A DNA stretch of 64,000 nucleotides from Notospermus geniculatus (GCA_002633025.1 NMRB01000092.1:475427-539426), one strand, 5' to 3'; shown: positions 39,811 through 50,369, numbered from the stretch's first letter. Notes: a model not told the origin generated them from the sequence alone. Made by a program: numbers and translations.

Positions 39811-40241
39811 GAATAACACAAATATCTCGGGAACCGGCCAACATATCGACAAACCGGCTACCATAGATTCTCAGCAATATAATAGACAAATTCATGTAGG
39901 TTTGAATGTTAGATTCGATGCGCTTCTTCTGGAATTGTGCTCTAAAGTAGCAAAATTTTCACCAAATTTCAACTTCTGGAAAATTCCTCAATTGTTACCC
40001 AAAATGCACCAGGAGACGAACAGATAAACGGCCGAGTTATCGACAAACAGGCTAACTCCGAATGTCGATTACGGTTACAGTTCATGCATTGAGCGTCATA
40101 ACGTTTATAATACGGGCTCACAGGTGTAACGTTTTTCAGTGTGTCCGGCATTTCTCTGTGTGCACCCATGTTCGGAACACACAGGGAAACAGACTTTCTC
40201 TGAGTGTCGCCCATTGTCAAATTCCCGCTTATTCCGTCAAT
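39811..40241. other. no gene seen
   Basis: Unique-looking sequence between a Penelope remnant and a MITE. No conserved frame or repeat recognised. Confidence 0.4.
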
Positions 40242-40361
40242 AGGGAGGTTTCGCAAGCGCCCGGTTAGGCCCTACAACGACGTTTATCTATTGTGTGGGT
40301 GCACCCAAGCAATAGATAAACGTTCTCGTATGGCCTAACCGGGCACTTGCGAAACCTCGCT
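40242..40361. mobile_element. MITE, AGGGAGGTTTCGCAAGC ends (short form)
   Basis: 120 bp, almost fully palindromic. It has the same ends and inner ACGACGTTTATCTATTGTGT palindrome as the 1.17-kb element at 6239-7408. Confidence 0.85.
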
Positions 40362-41079
40362 AATCTATTGTACATTGTAATGTCACACTGGCACACGGGC
40401 TTCACTGCAAAACGTTACACCGGTCATACAGCTGTAACCATTGGACAACACTGCACGTGGCCGAAGTGTAGAGGACCACCGTTAACGGGACTGATAGTCT
40501 GGAACCACCCCGCGCTTCATGACCCGTCATTTGACGGGTACTTTGCTAGTATTCTGAGGCCAATAATGTTCAGCCTCGGCCCACGACTAATGTATATTTT
40601 TTCTCGTATCATGAATAAACAATACACCACAATACAATCCTCTTGTAATAAACTTATTCGTTCTCATTCATTCTCCACCCTGCCTTGTTTACCTGTAGTA
40701 ATACAGTAGTTCCCCGTATACCCCGCCGTGACCAAAACCCGATCAGAAAATTTTCTAAGTCCAACGACGATGTCAATTCATACCCAATAATAGGGATAAG
40801 AGGCATGGCGTTAACCTTCATTGATCAGCGGTCGAAAACGCGTTTTGCGGTTTCCCGCAAGCTCGATTATGCATTCTCTTTTCAGACGACCACGTCTGAA
40901 GACGTAACATTATTATTTTGGGTGACTCCTCGTAATGATGATGTAACAATCTGCTTTTTGTATACCAGCTAGGCCTATAGACCCTGTACAAAACCGTAGT
41001 TACCGATGATTCACACGATGACGTTTATGAAGGTTGTGATGTTTGGTTTGGGGATACGCTTTCTTTAGTCAGGGGCGTA

Positions 41080-41207
41080 GCTAGCTTTATGGTCGGGGAA
41101 CACTACTCTTTCGCCAATTTTGGCCCGCCAAAAACTCATGAAAAACACACATTTCTTAACCGCCTGGGGGATTTGCCCCCCTCTGTCCCCGTCTAGCCAC
41201 GCCCCTG
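41080..41207. mobile_element. hAT-like MITE, CAGGGGCGTAGCTAGC ends
   Basis: CAGGGGCGTAGCTAGC and CTAGCCACGCCCCTG are inverted. CAGGGGCG-type ends are common in hAT elements. I could not see a clean 8-bp duplication. Confidence 0.5.
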
Positions 41208-41307
41208 TTGGTTCTAGTGTATCGTCGACTTCAGTGTGGTTGAATGGAGTCTACATCACTTCACAGCCCCCAGCCCGATTTGCACTGCTGAGGCCCTAAC
41301 CTTGGGC

Positions 41308-41420
41308 ACTTTGGGCCGATTTCACAAAGGGTGTAACTTCGTCAAATGCGTGGTGGAAGTGCGTGCATTTAGTGAAATTACACGTGTCCAAGCCTTAAAC
41401 GCCCTTTGTAAAATCGGCCC
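41308..41420. mobile_element. palindromic MITE, GGGCCGATTTCACAAAGGG ends
   Basis: GGGCCGATTTCACAAAGGGT is inverted against CCCTTTGTAAAATCGGCCC. Confidence 0.75.
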
Positions 41421-41588
41421 TTTGAGACCAGTAAAAATTCCCTTCGGACAGCAACTCAGACATGCCAATGCATGGGACAATTTGGTCATGCTCATGCACA
41501 AAATCGTTCAGTTTGGAGAACCAACAAGATGATGTAACAATGTAAAGGCCCAGCCATAATCGACCGCAATCCGCCCGCTCTCGGAGTA

Positions 41589-41822
41589 AAGGGCGGTTTA
41601 CACTAGGTTGCACCAAGTTGCAAGTTGCTGCAACCTGCAACTTGTTGCAAACCGCCTGGGACGGTTTACACATAGAAAAATTGATGCAACATCCAGCGTG
41701 ATCGAGTTGCAACAAATTACATGCCCGTGTACACATGCAACTTTTATGCGACTTTTTGGTCTCATCACTCAGGTGTATGCAACAAATTGCATATGAAAAG
41801 TTGCATGTGTAAACGGGCCTTA
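41589..41822. mobile_element. MITE, AAGGGCGGTTTACAC ends, rich in TTGCAAC
   Basis: AAGGGCGGTTTACACTAGGT and TGTGTAAACGGGCCTT are inverted. GTTGCAACTTGTTGC-type words recur in both orientations. Confidence 0.65.
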
Positions 41823-41850
41823 ACGCATGAAACTGATCGCAGGTTTCTAA

Positions 41851-42000
41851 AGCCGGTGACAGACTAGCGCGATGCGCGCGGAGCTAAGCGTTTTCTTTTG
41901 TGTTTTCAGGCACTACTGCGCACCATGTGCAGTGGAGCGCAAAAACACAAAAGAAAACGCGTCGCTTCGCGTCGCGTACGCACTAGTCTGTCACCGCCTT
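41851..42000. mobile_element. MITE, AGCCGGTGACAGACTAG ends (copy 1)
   Basis: A palindrome: GGTGACAGACTAGCGC and GCACTAGTCTGTCACC, with inner GCGTTTTCTTTTGTGTTTT and its inverse. A second copy is at 44881-45031. Confidence 0.8.
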
Positions 42001-42312
42001 AAGGCGTGAATGTGCACACACATTGAAACTGATCATAGTCGTCGTAAAATCCGGACGGAGTATGAACCAACCCTAAGCGTGCCCCTCGGTTTACCGTTTA
42101 CCACAAGTAATACATCGGTGCGTCCATTAGGCCTGGTGATCATGGCTATTGTTCGGGTATGAATTGACATCGTCGTTGGACTTAGAAAATTTTCTGGTCG
42201 GGTTTTGGTCACGGCGGGGTATACGGGGAACTACTGTATTACGATCGGAGATGTACTGACAGTCAAGTGAATCAAACAAATGGATGAAGGCGCCAGGAAT
42301 TTCATGAACAAT

Positions 42313-42442
42313 AGGGAGTTTTCACAAAGCCCCCGAAACGCCAATGCGAACGTCTATCCTTTTGTTCGGTGCTCTCTTCATGGCATCGAACAATGGGTTT
42401 GGCGTTCGCGTTGGCGTTTCGGGGGCTTTGCGAAAACTCCCT
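42313..42442. mobile_element. palindromic MITE, AGGGAGTTTTCRCAAAGCCC ends
   Basis: AGGGAGTTTTCACAAAGCCC and GGGCTTTGCGAAAACTCCCT are inverted, with CGAAACGCCAATGCGAACG and its inverse inside. The ends resemble, but are distinct from, the 6239/40242 family. Confidence 0.85.
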
Positions 42443-42467
42443 AATGACGGCTAACACCCTAACTGTA

Positions 42468-43139
42468 GCTGAATAGGTTAATGTCGTCCCGGGTACACCT
42501 CATTATTACCCAGGGTAACCCTGGGTAATCCTTTTTGTTACCCAGGATCGTCCTGGGTACAAATAAGGTACCTTAACATCGCCCAGTTTTAAAATCCGCG
42601 CCATTTTCCACCCGCGCCCGAGGTTGTGGTATCTGCGTTCACATTCTCGCTGGCAATTGCCCCTCCCAGTAGATATCATGGTGTCGCGTGCAAGCCACTT
42701 CAGTTTCGCATCAACTTTGACACTTGCTTTCAACTTGTATCTACCATTACCGACATCCACAAGATTTTTCGTCAGCACTCTTACTTTTGAAATGAAAATG
42801 TCACCCCTATATGATGGAATAGATTGCAAATACGCCTGTAAATCGCAGTCTTTAACGCGAGTTGCACTTCTGACGCTGCTGACAATCACCACGTCAAAAT
42901 GCACGTGTATAAATTCGTGGCGGGCTAGAATACGATAGTAGCGTACCTCGAGCGCAGGTGGAAAATGGCACGGATTTCAAATTGGGTAATGTTAAGGTAC
43001 GTTATTTATACCCAGGATCGTCCTGGGTAACAAAAAGGATTACTCAGAATACCCTGGGTCATAATGCGGCAACGTTCCTGACGGAACAAGAAGCCGAAGA
43101 TGATGATGATGTACCCAGGACGACATTAACCGATTCAGC
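42468..43139. mobile_element. Mutator-type MITE, family GTCGTCCTGGGT, member 3
   Basis: The left end GCTGAATAGGTTAATGTCGT is inverted against CGACATTAACCGATTCAGC. The flanks CTAACTGTA (42459-42467) and CTAACTCTA (43140-43148) are a 9-bp duplication with one change. Arms include GTTACCCAGGATCGTCCTGG and CCATTTTCCACC with inverses. GATGATGATGAT lies near the right end. No transposase. Confidence 0.8.
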
Positions 43140-43205
43140 CTAACTCTACCATCCACCTCTTCCTTATTCAGTGTTTCGAATTCCTCATTTGAGAACAGCC
43201 CTTTT

Positions 43206-44261
43206 TTAACGTGTGTCTAAATCTGGTCCCTGATTTGAGAACAACCCTTTTAACGTGCGTCTAAATCTGGTACCTGTGAGACAGTAAATAAAGAAGTTCA
43301 AGCAACTGTTGACCAGGCCAAGGAAGTACGAGAATTCTACCAACATACTGAACGCGTCGCTGTCAACATGATTAAAGACATACTGACGTAATATTGAAAC
43401 AATCTGCACCAGGGCTCCAGGAACTTCAAGTACATTAAAAGTGATGACAACAGCTAACACCCTGACTGTACCCGTCTTTGCTCGTGCACCAGCCTTGCTG
43501 CCTGCCTGACCTGAACCTGATTTTTTCAGAGCTGCTATCAAGCGATATGAAATAAATATGAGGAATGTTATGGGGAAAAAAGTCGTTATCACCATATGCA
43601 GGAAGGTGACATAAATGACAAAAAAATATACATTCAAGTAAAATGCATTTTGATTGTTCTGAACGGGTATGTGTGTCGCTGTACAGGGATCGTAGGCCCA
43701 GGTAACATTGTTCACGAAAAACCATACAAATCGATAGAGAAACGAGAATGTCGCTGTGAGGAGACAAGCGTAACGTGCGTTCCTGATGGTACACAGCGAC
43801 GCCGCCTTCAGCGGTTTACAGACAGCAATGAATCGCTCCACCGCCACGAACACAGTTAAATACACAGACCATGTCTTCGTCATCCACAGAAACGCCCAGA
43901 GATAGCGATAAGCCAGAGTCCAAAATACCATGTACTCTACAAACACAGCTAAGTACTCAGGAATCCGAGGAAGTGAACTAAGTAAAAGACGACAAACATG
44001 GAAGAGGCTGTCGGCGACAGCGAGAGAGCGGAGAAAGACTGAGGTCGACGTAAATGTCTTCTCCCTCCCCAACACGACGAAAGACAAACTGTTACTGACT
44101 AAACCGATTAATATGGCGACCATGTAAAATGGGATGTATAGCAAGAAATGGAACATAGTAATGTGTGAGGTCGTCGGCGGGACGTATTTGTATCCGACGC
44201 ATCTCATTTCTTCAGTGCTTTCGCCGACGGTGGCGTCCTGTGTCGCGCTCACCGATGTCAT
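43206..44261 (-). CDS. FMRFamide-receptor-like class A GPCR, copy E
   Basis: An intact 351-residue frame. MTSVSATQ start, N-terminal KYVPPTTSHITMF, LAVADS in TM2, VERFIAVCKPLKA after TM3, loop 2 NNVTWAYDPCTATHIPVQNN (one possible N-glycosylation site, NVT), LEVPGA in TM6, NSCLNFFIY in TM7, RFRRTLKGLFSNQGPDLDTR end. It groups with copy G in the N-terminus, the TM2-TM3 loop (LPRIPEYL) and loop 2. The stop is supplied by the second 44-bp unit read out of frame. It has two tail units and fossil remnant 4 on its 3' side. Confidence 0.9.
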   Translation of the reverse strand: MTSVSATQDATVGESTEEMRCVGYKYVPPTTSHITMFHFLLYIPFYMVAILIGLVSNSLSFVVLGREKTFTSTSVFLRSLAVADSLFHVCRLLLSSLPRIPEYLAVFVEYMVFWTLAYRYLWAFLWMTKTWSVYLTVFVAVERFIAVCKPLKAASLCTIRNARYACLLTATFSFLYRFVWFFVNNVTWAYDPCTATHIPVQNNQNAFYLNVYFFVIYVTFLHMVITTFFPITFLIFISYRLIAALKKSGSGQAGSKAGARAKTGTVRVLAVVITFNVLEVPGALVQIVSILRQYVFNHVDSDAFSMLVEFSYFLGLVNSCLNFFIYCLTGTRFRRTLKGLFSNQGPDLDTR

Positions 44262-44380
44262 TTTTCAGGGCGTGTTTTATGTTTGAGTGTTTATCAACGG
44301 CGTTCACTGCTGTATGCACATGTAATCGTTGATTTACAGGTCGTTTTGACTTGGTTCATCAGTTGCTAGACAGCTAATTG
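44262..44380. repeat. proximal 5' flank of copy E
   Basis: It matches the first 120 bp of the other flanks (TTATCAACGGCGTTCACTGC, TTACAGGTCGTTTTGACTTG) and is then cut by 2.6 kb of inserted repeats. The rest of the flank resumes at 47043. Confidence 0.75.
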
Positions 44381-44738
44381 CTAGACGCAAGGACCCTGAA
44401 CGCCGCGGAGCGGCAAAATCGCGAAGCGCGACAAAACACTGAGGCGGGTCATATCGATTCACTCCACCTTAGAGACGAAATCTGACCTCCTGACCAAAAA
44501 CTGCCGAAATGGTCGTTCTATGCTGTTTGAAGGCGAAATTTCTTTTTGTTATTCAACGCTGTTCAAGTCGGGTGGGTCTTTCAAAGCTATTATGAACTAT
44601 GATTTACAGGCGAAAAATAAGCCGAAAAATTTGCCGTATACGTCATCAAATCGAGAACGATATATTCATGAGTTCGCCGAAGGGCTTCCGAAGTGTGCCG
44701 AACAACGCTTGGAACCTGTCGCTCTCTTCAACGCATAA

Positions 44739-44877
44739 GGGTAGGAACACACCTAACGCGATTCGCATGCGATTGGGCGACGCATGCGTCAACGCAATTG
44801 TTTGCGTGCAGTGCGGCGGAAAATAACAAAGGCGTTGCCGCATGCGTCAACGAATCGCGTTAGGTGTGTTCCTAGCC
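44739..44877. mobile_element. Harbinger-type MITE, GGGTAGGAACACACCTAACG ends
   Basis: Same family as 14844-14982 (GTGCAGTGCGGCGGAAAATA inside). TAA is on both sides (44736-44738 and 44878-44880). Confidence 0.85.
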
Positions 44878-44880
44878 TAA

Positions 44881-45031
44881 AGGCGGTGACAGACTAGTGC
44901 GCACGCGACGCGGAGCGACGCGTTTTCTTTTGTGTTTTTGCGCTCCACTGCACATGGTGATCAGTGGTGCCTGAAAACACAAAAGAAAACGCTTACCTCC
45001 GCGCCGCGTCGCGCTAGTCTGTCACCGGCTT
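44881..45031. mobile_element. MITE, AGGCGGTGACAGACTAG ends (copy 2)
   Basis: The inverse-oriented partner of 41851-42000, with the same GCGTTTTCTTTTGTGTTTTT arms. It directly abuts the Harbinger MITE. Confidence 0.8.
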
Positions 45032-45033
45032 TA

Positions 45034-45174
45034 GGCCAGGTTCACACTGCGAGCGAAACGGCGAAGCGAAGCGATGTGGTGAAAAGATCTGGGAGCATGA
45101 CAATGGCCTGTAACGCTACAGGACAATGGAAATTCGCTTCGCTTCGCCATTTCGCTCGCAGTGTGCGCGCGGCT
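45034..45174. mobile_element. palindromic MITE, GTTCACACTGCGAGCGAAAC ends
   Basis: GCCAGGTTCACACTGCGAGC is inverted, with differences at the tip, against GCTCGCAGTGTGCGCGCGGC. GGCGAAGCGAAGCGA and its inverse lie inside. Confidence 0.75.
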
Positions 45175-45884
45175 TTAGTCAGACAGCTTACATGTAATGC
45201 TTTCCTTGTAAGGTAGTTTACAATGGAGCTGAACGTTAGAAATAACGAGGGCATGTCAAAAATCATTAATCGTTACCTACTTTGTTCCGCCTAAATTATT
45301 CCTTATAAGCCGATAAAATTGTGAATTAGGCCATCGCCGCATTTATATTACTAAAAAATAAATTCCTCTTTGTCGGTGTGACCCCGGTAGCCCAGTGGTA
45401 GTTCGAACGTCTGACTCGTACTGCTATTTTTAGCCTATGCTGGACGCAATACAGAGTCAGATGATGAGTAAACGAAGAACCAGATTTTGCTTCTACGTCA
45501 TCAGCACGATCAGATCACGGATTGATCGTTCCTGTATCACATGACCTCAAACTGTAAAGATGGCGATGCTGTGCATTCACCGATTCGGCTTTTCGAGAGG
45601 AATATTTGTCGTGATTTTGATAACAAACTGCGGTTTTCTTAGTGTTTGTATGGCTAAGAGTGAACAGAGAGCGTGATTGCGAGTGTAGCTGGTTGAAAGA
45701 GCAAGTAAAATGCCTGAGAGCAGCGTTGTCAAGTGATACGATTGCCGTGCACTAAATGTATTCAAAACACGACCTGGAGATGGACGGACCAATCAAAATA
45801 GAAGACCCCCCGCGATAGGCTTCATCTGACTCTTGTTGCGGCCGTCAGTTCTGGAAATGAGCAATAGGAGGCAGTGTTCGGACT

Positions 45885-46215
45885 AGCCCAGTGGTTACAG
45901 CATGGGTATTGGACTGTTTCCGATATCCGTGGGTTCGAGTCCAGTTGGATGAAGGATTTTATTTTTTCTCCCCATTTTTTCTTTCACGTACTTTTTCTGT
46001 GGTTGGAAGTAGACCTCTTCCGATATTATTTTTCTTTCCCCTGCCAAAAACAGTTACAGGCAGCAGCAACTCCACTGTCGCTGCATGATCTGACACCATA
46101 AACCGTCACTTCGAGAACCCAGTCGTCATCAGGCTGGTATATGGCTAAACACGTAGACACCTCTCCTCACACTCGACAGCTATAGTAAAGCTGTCCGGTG
46201 TGAGGAGAGGTCCAC
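45885..46215 (+). mobile_element. tRNA-derived SINE (copy 1)
   Basis: An A-box-like TAGCCCAGTGGTTACAGCAT and a B-box-like GGGTTCGAGTCC form a tRNA-like head. A body shared with 61243-61548 and a hairpin end (CCTCTCCTCACAC..GTGTGAGGAGAGG, 46160-46210) follow. A truncated copy of the head (GTAGCCCAGTGGT, about 45388) lies 490 bp upstream, split off by an insertion. Confidence 0.65.
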
Positions 46216-46281
46216 ACTGCCCACTTCCAACACGATCCCCAACCAACACCAATCCACCGCCCCCCCTTCCCATCATTCTGG

Positions 46282-47042
46282 GTTCCCACTAGAGCACAGT
46301 CCGTTAGGAACGTCACGATTGACCATTCGCAGCTGATCGTGGAATATTTGTTTATTTCTCTGAAGTTTCCCGTTCGGATACGAGGTGATGCAAGTCGATA
46401 CGTTCTGGAATGCGAATCGACACGTTCTGGTACGATGGTACGATTTGGTGCGCTTGGGTGCGATATGGTCACGATTGGTCAATTTTAAGTGGCACGAATG
46501 GTGCCACGATTGAAATCGTGGTCTTAATGGAGGAGTAATCATGGTGATCCTATCAGATCTTATCACATCCTGAGGTCTGTATTACAAGAACTATATGCTG
46601 GGATCGTACAGCTCTGTCTGTACAATCCCTCATTGTTACGTTTGTGCTCGTGAATTTTAATCCACTTTAGTTTATATTTTTTTCATGTATATAGTAGCCG
46701 TCATCGCGTCAGTGTATATTATTGTACTCCTTTCAATTCATTTTATTTCATTCACCTGGTCATGGGGTACAACCTTTGATCTTGGTTGTGTCCCAGACGA
46801 TGATATTTTCTTTTCTTATTCTTTGTATCCCTTATTTGTTGATTGTGTTGGTCTGAATGAATATCAAATATAATATCAAATATCAGTCGTGAGGGAATTT
46901 TTGAACCGTCCAAAACTTTTCTACGATGAACACGATTACCACGACTGACCTCAAGATCTGATAAGGTCTGGTAGGATCACCACGATTACTCCCCGATTAG
47001 GACCACGATTTCAATCGTGGCGTGATTCGTGATAGTGGGAAC
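46282..47042. mobile_element. TIR element, GTTCCCACTA ends
   Basis: GTTCCCACTAGAG and the inverse (GATAGTGGGAAC) bound it. Inner arms include GCCACGATTGAAATCGTGGT and GTGATCCTATCAGATCTTAT with inverses. No coding region. Confidence 0.65.
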
Positions 47043-47803
47043 TTAGCATAAAGAGGAAATGAAGGCCTACACCATGTGATCGAACACCGTCGTGGTTCCT
47101 CTTGACTTACTGCGAAAGTGTGTTACAGGAAAGATAAATCAATCTTCCACTCTCCACTGAATCAATGATGGACATATGAAATCCACAAGAGTTGTTTTGG
47201 AGTCCGAATTCATATTCGAGTTTACAATCCAGGGTGCAGTCCGTGCAGCATCAGTTTGGAATTCTCACGAATTGAAATCTTGATTGTGTGAGTTTCCCAC
47301 AAACTGTAGACCATCTGCGATGATTACCTCGTTAGATAAGGGCGAAATTCTGGTCATCATACAAGAACAGGAACTTTATGGGAAAAAAGTAACATGCCTT
47401 TATATATCTCTCGCAAGTACGATTTGCCACTGGTTTCCAAACTAACTGCGGGATCACTGATGAGTGAAATGGTAACACGGTAGACGTGAATCGTTCGAAC
47501 TCACCATGCATGTGCTGGTTGACTTGTTTCAAACTACATTGTACTAACGTTATTGATTAGGTAGGCCTCCTGGTGTCAGCTAATTACATACATGTATATA
47601 CCGTGATCTTAGGCAGCAATAATTACATGTAGTTTAGTGATCGTGTTTCACACAGTCCTTGGGCATTATGATTTTTTCCAAATAATGCCACACGTGTAAT
47701 ATGTGTCGCATATTTCATACGATTGTTAAAAGTGACAAAGATAAGTCTTCTGCTACATGTACGTACAGCTATGGTACTCACGTCTTCTCCCTTCTCTCCT
47801 TAA
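47043..47803. repeat. distal 5' flank of copy E
   Basis: It matches 33300-33840 and the other flanks (GATCACTGATGAGTGAAATG, CAGCAATAATTACATGTAGT). It ends at CTCCTTAA, where a piggyBac-type end begins. No fossil follows. Confidence 0.75.
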
Positions 47804-47955
47804 AGGGGAACTGACCACTTTGCCAGCCAAACTGGGCTACCTACACCCCAACATGCCTTATGATATCACTTCAGAACTCACAACAGTTTGATTTGAAAAT
47901 CTCCACCCATTTCCGAAATAAACACCAAAATGTAATTTTCGAATTCAAATTTCCG
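47804..47955. mobile_element. piggyBac-type MITE, left end only
   Basis: AGGGGAACTGACCACTTTGC and 140 further bases match 12014 onward (with the 12060-12375 insertion absent here). It starts right after TTAA (47800-47803). The right end is missing; non-homologous sequence follows. Confidence 0.75.
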
Positions 47956-47984
47956 CGGGAAAAGGGGTCATTTTCGGCAGCACT

Positions 47985-48320
47985 CTTCGGGAAAAAATTC
48001 CCGAAAAACACTTAAAATAGGAAACTTTGAATGACTTTTCTCCCGAAAAATTCTTTAAAAGGGGGGCAAAAGTTTCTCTTCCCGAAAAAATAATAAAAAG
48101 GGGTATGAAAGTCCTATTCTCAATGAAAAAGCCTGTTAAAAAGGGGGTGAAAATGCATTGGTTCCTTCAAAATTAGGGTGTCTAATTGCATAAAAAATCC
48201 CGAAAAAGGGGTGAAAATATCTTGGTTCCTTCCATTAGCGGGCCTAATTGGATGAAAAAAGCCCGCAGAAAGGGGTGGAAAATTTTCCTTGGTTCCTTCC
48301 ATATATAAGGGGGTCCTTTT
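47985..48320. repeat. degenerate tandem repeat, about 65-70 bp
   Basis: Repeated words CCCGAAAAA, AAAGGGG(T)GAAAA and TTGGTTCCTTCC at about 48000, 48065, 48140, 48200 and 48265. No frame. Confidence 0.6.
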
Positions 48321-48413
48321 CAAACTCAGGAACAAGCATATGTGTACCCTAAAATTAGGGAGTGAGGGGGCCGGAAGTCAAGATGTCGCAAGGTCGACCT
48401 GACATCCGCATAA

Positions 48414-48657
48414 AGCATGGCGCACATGAGCGACTAAAATGGGGGCGACTACCGATGCGACTACTAGGTCGCATGCGATAATTCCTTTGTGGTCGATCAG
48501 TTATGTCATCCGCGACATCACTGACCTCCCAGTGAAGCATTTGTCGCAAACGAGTAAAAAAAACTAAAAAAAAATAAAAATATGTTCAGTCGCTCCTGTA
48601 GTCGCAAGGCTAGTCGCCTAGAAAATCGCTCCAAAAATCGCTCGTGTGCGCCATGCT
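48414..48657. mobile_element. Harbinger-like MITE, AGCATGGCGCACATGAGCGA ends
   Basis: The ends are inverted (TCGCTCGTGTGCGCCATGCT) and flanked by TAA at 48411-48413 and 48658-48660. CGACTA/TAGTCG words are inside. Confidence 0.75.
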
Positions 48658-48660
48658 TAA

Positions 48661-49116
48661 GAGAACAGACGATGCTGACTTTTACCGTGTTTGAGAGCAG
48701 AACACTGAACTCGACTTGTCTGATTCACCCTAATTGAAGTGTTGAGATGGTCCCCGATAAATTTTAAGGCTAACTTTGCTGACAAGACCAAGTGAGTATA
48801 ATCTTTACAACGTTAGCGTTTAAACCAACGCGATTGGGTACTGCCTTTCACATCAGGAGATAGTTACAACATCGGCATGAAATCGGCAACTTTCGGTAAA
48901 TTCGGAAAGATTCTGCATAAGCTTGGAGAGGGTTTCATCTCTGTAAGGAGAATGAAGATAAGATTGACCGTGGGCCACGTTTCCGTGAAATATTTTTTCG
49001 AGCTCACAACGACAGAACCAAGTGGGTATCGTCTTCGATTTAATTGCTAAAATTCTCACCAATAGGGGGCTGCCTAGATTAACTTTCATTAACTGCTTCC
49101 CGATTTTTTGCCACAG
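48661..49116. other. no gene seen
   Basis: Non-repetitive sequence between a MITE and the candidate exon at 49117. AGACCAAGTGAG and GACAGAACCAAGTGGGTAT are similar words near 48786 and 49012. No supported frame. Confidence 0.4.
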
Positions 49117-49605
49117 TTACTTAGAAGGCTGCCTGTTGGTCTGGTATTGATGTCAGAACCCACGACCAGCATGATGAAAAGCGAGAACTTTGAACTGGTC
49201 AGACAAGACTGGGGTATAAAGAAACCTGACATTGGATTTGAGGAGGCGACGTCAATCCTGGCATGCGCTGCATTTTGTTTGACACTAAGATGTTCGATGG
49301 TCGCTGTCTTGCCCGATGTCGTCAGGTTCATTTGTCAAATGGACAAAAGGAAAGGAAAATGCTTGGAAAAGAAAGCAGGCTTTCGACGTGCACATTCCCG
49401 GATGTATGAGCAGAAGGCGAGTAATTGTGTACACCAAAATTGCAGTTGTGAGGTCACAGAGACCTGGCTTTGTCACTGGGATCTAGCTCCTCCAACATCA
49501 TCATATAAAAGGCCCCCTGTGTCAGGACTTCGATTCGAAGATATCAACAACGTGCTGTGTGGTCAGCAATGCCGACCTCCATTAACAGGAGAAGCTGGAC
49601 TCTGA
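49117..49605 (+). CDS. possible exon with PAN/apple-like Cys pattern
   Basis: The acceptor-like GATTTTTTGCCACAG precedes an open frame of about 160 codons. GFEEATSILACAAFCLTLRC followed by ICQM resembles the first helix and Cys spacing of PAN/apple modules, where Cys-rich extracellular proteins bind ligands. A second Cys cluster (NCVHQNCSCEVTETWLCHW) follows. The end (from about 49430) resembles the repeat at 26140-26235 in inverse orientation, so only the first 100 residues may be coding. No signal peptide or flanking exon was found. It could be chance. Confidence 0.25.
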   Translation, partial: LLRRLPVGLVLMSEPTTSMMKSENFELVRQDWGIKKPDIGFEEATSILACAAFCLTLRCSMVAVLPDVVRFICQMDKRKGKCLEKKAGFRRAHSRMYEQKASNCVHQNCSCEVTETWLCHWDLAPPTSSYKRPPVSGLRFEDINNVLCGQQCRPPLTGEAGL

Positions 49606-50369
49606 CAATGCAGGATCTCTGAGACATTGCAAATGCGATTTTAGTGTAGGCCTATGTAGGCCTGCTGTAGAGATCAGGTACATGTAGGCTACATTTCCCA
49701 GGATGGATTCCTTGTGGAGTAAGTATAGAATTTTTAAATTAATATGAGCATCCTACTGAGGTACAGGTCTCATAGGTTCGTAAATGTCGCCAAAAATGCT
49801 TGCCTGCTGGCAATGTACTGGGGCTATCCAGAATATACATGTAGTTCAACCTCTCGATAATAGGGGTCTCTACTGTACTATAAGTTTTACTGTCCACTTC
49901 CTGTTCAGTGAGTTTCATTGTTTATCTGTTCTTTGGGGAGTTTGACCATGACCTTGACCCACGATCATCAGGGTCATTGCATAATCGAATTTGGCTAAAT
50001 AACCTAAATATTGGTGTTATCAAACCTCTACTGCAACCACACACAGAGACATTTCAAATTATCAAGTTTGACCTTGACCTGATCATCAAGATCATTGCAT
50101 AATCGAAATGGGCATTCTCAATAACCTAAGTATGGGTGATATCATGTCTCTACCTCAACCACGGGCAGAGTTATTTCAAATTATCAAGTTTGAAAATATC
50201 AAAATCTCATGATATCTCAATCACCCGGACACATGAGGCTGAGAGTTTTAACAGTCCTGTTCTTGGATAAGCAGGCATGAATTAAGACTTGTTTCATGTT
50301 GATCAGTTGGCAGTGTGGCAAGTTATCTCAAAATATCAAATTTTGTGATATCGAACGTCGATATCACTA
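49606..50369. repeat. no gene; tandem 130-bp repeat inside
   Basis: 49925-50200 contains two copies of a unit with TTTGACCTTGACCTGATCAT, GTCATTGCATAATCGAA and TTTCAAATTATCAAGTTTGA-like words. The rest is unassigned. Confidence 0.5.

Larger units (their letters stand above)
40704..42236. mobile_element. pogo/Tigger-like TIR element with nested MITEs
   Basis: CAGTAGTTCCCCGTATACCC and its inverse bound the element, with arms of about 85 bp (CCGTGACCAAAACC, AAAATTTTCTAAGTCCAACG). TA flanks it at 40702-40703 and 42237-42238. The fossil receptor elsewhere reads GTAGTAATATTACGATCGG without a break, giving the empty site. The CAGT start, TA target and GTATACCCCGC-type end are those of pogo/Tigger elements. 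At least four smaller inverted-repeat elements are nested inside (41080-41207, 41308-41420, 41589-41822, 41851-42000). No transposase. Confidence 0.75.
42237..43180 (-). pseudogene. fossil receptor TM6-TM7 remnant 4, twice interrupted
   Basis: Pieces at 42237-42312 (ACGATCGGAGATGTACTGAC, GGATGAAGGCGCCAGGAATT), 42443-42467 (ACGGCTAACACCCTAACTGT) and 43140-43180 (TAACTCTACCATCCACCTCT) together form the remnant seen elsewhere. A MITE (42313-42442) and a Mutator-type MITE (42468-43139) lie between the pieces, and a pogo-like element (40704-42236) lies at its distal side. Confidence 0.75.
44391..46280. repeat. composite dispersed repeat R, copy 1
   Basis: CGCAAGGACCCTGAACGCCG to GACATTCATCAAATCG-like words, TGGAGCTGAACGTT, AAAAATCATTAA and a SINE tail follow the same order as 60004-61619. 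MITEs are nested at different points in each copy: 44739-44877, 44881-45031 and 45034-45174 here. The second copy has an empty site for some and its own insertions. It is inserted at a different place in the receptor flank in each case. Confidence 0.65.
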
